A stretch of 64,000 nucleotides of DNA. Origin: Paralichthys olivaceus. Its lineage: Eukaryota > Chordata > Actinopteri > Pleuronectiformes > Paralichthyidae. The notes beneath the pieces were generated by a model. The model was given only the letters and a program-made list of their open reading frames with translations, had not been told where the DNA came from and ran no database searches. The stretch covers positions 8,261,501-8,325,500 of the forward strand of contig NC_091095.1 of assembly GCF_024713975.1 (NCBI RefSeq), given 5' to 3'. Position 1 is the stretch's first letter. Every line of letters begins with the position of its first letter. Both the position numbers and the translations under genes were made by a program. Below, piece by piece: positions 63,811-64,000 of this stretch.

Positions 63811-64000
63811 TCTTGAAAGGTTTACATTTGGATCAGAGTGATTCAATTAATCTTGCTTTGGAAAACGCGGCATTAAAACATCCTGGAGAGCAAAGCAAGG
63901 GATTTCCAAATCTGATCATTGATGAACCACTGAGCCCTGGAGACAATGAATGTGTGTGTAACACTTCCTGACCTTCTATCCAAAGGTTGAGATATTTTGG

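Larger units (their letters stand above)
62816..64000. other. Intron or upstream sequence of the LDLR-like gene
   Basis: The exon at 62600-62815 begins in mid-codon, so at least one more coding exon must lie upstream. None was recognised before the right edge; only repeats were seen. The missing exons should encode the earlier propeller blades, EGF modules and ligand-binding repeats. Confidence 0.55.

Overview
The window is nuclear DNA of a teleost fish. All larger genes have canonical vertebrate exon/intron structure with short introns. The flanks are AT-rich and carry long (CA)n/(GT)n microsatellites and dispersed repeats typical of spiny-rayed fishes. No bacterial, plasmid or phage features are present. 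Gene names rest on translated exons matched to remembered family members; exon edges come from reading GT/AG sites and checking phase by hand. The jak3 and slc5a5 models both sum to exact multiples of three.

Layout, left to right: (1) 18-3377, minus, most of cluap1 (IFT38, ciliary transport), its 3' end beyond the left edge, with an RFX/X-box-like site just upstream. (2) 4834-5316, plus, an unrecognised 160-aa acidic protein in a CpG-rich stretch. (3) 9323-18319, minus, slc5a5 (sodium/iodide symporter), 15 coding exons, 594 aa, with one GC-AG intron. (4) 19.4-21.7 kb, a repeat island with broken Ty3/gypsy and non-LTR retrotransposon pieces. (5) 23978-37459, plus, jak3, 23 coding exons, 1111 aa, with intact FERM-SH2-pseudokinase-kinase order. 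(6) 38.8-47.7 kb, minus, two tandem b3gnt3-like glycosyltransferases of 379 aa each and a decayed third copy. (7) 48-49 kb, a hAT-like element bounded by 36-bp direct repeats. (8) 52145-55344, minus, a kcnv2-like silent Kv subunit. (9) 59231-62815 and beyond the right edge, minus, the 3' part of a divergent LDL-receptor-family gene whose tail lacks NPxY.

The genes do not form one pathway. The order slc5a5-jak3-b3gnt3 is conserved with human 19p13.11, while an LDLR-family gene followed by a kcnv2-type gene in the same orientation resembles VLDLR-KCNV2 on human 9p24, where JAK2 also lies. The window may therefore preserve an ancestral JAK/LDLR/KCNV paralogon.

The most notable non-genic signals are an inverted ~320-bp copy of the kcnv2 promoter/5'UTR inside the last intron of the LDLR-like gene, three perfect short-loop inverted repeats (one explained as a templated inversion by comparison with a sister repeat), the b3gnt3 relic, a 32-bp minisatellite in the probable b3gnt3 5' exon, and the long direct repeats around the hAT-like element. 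I found no unmistakably new molecular system.
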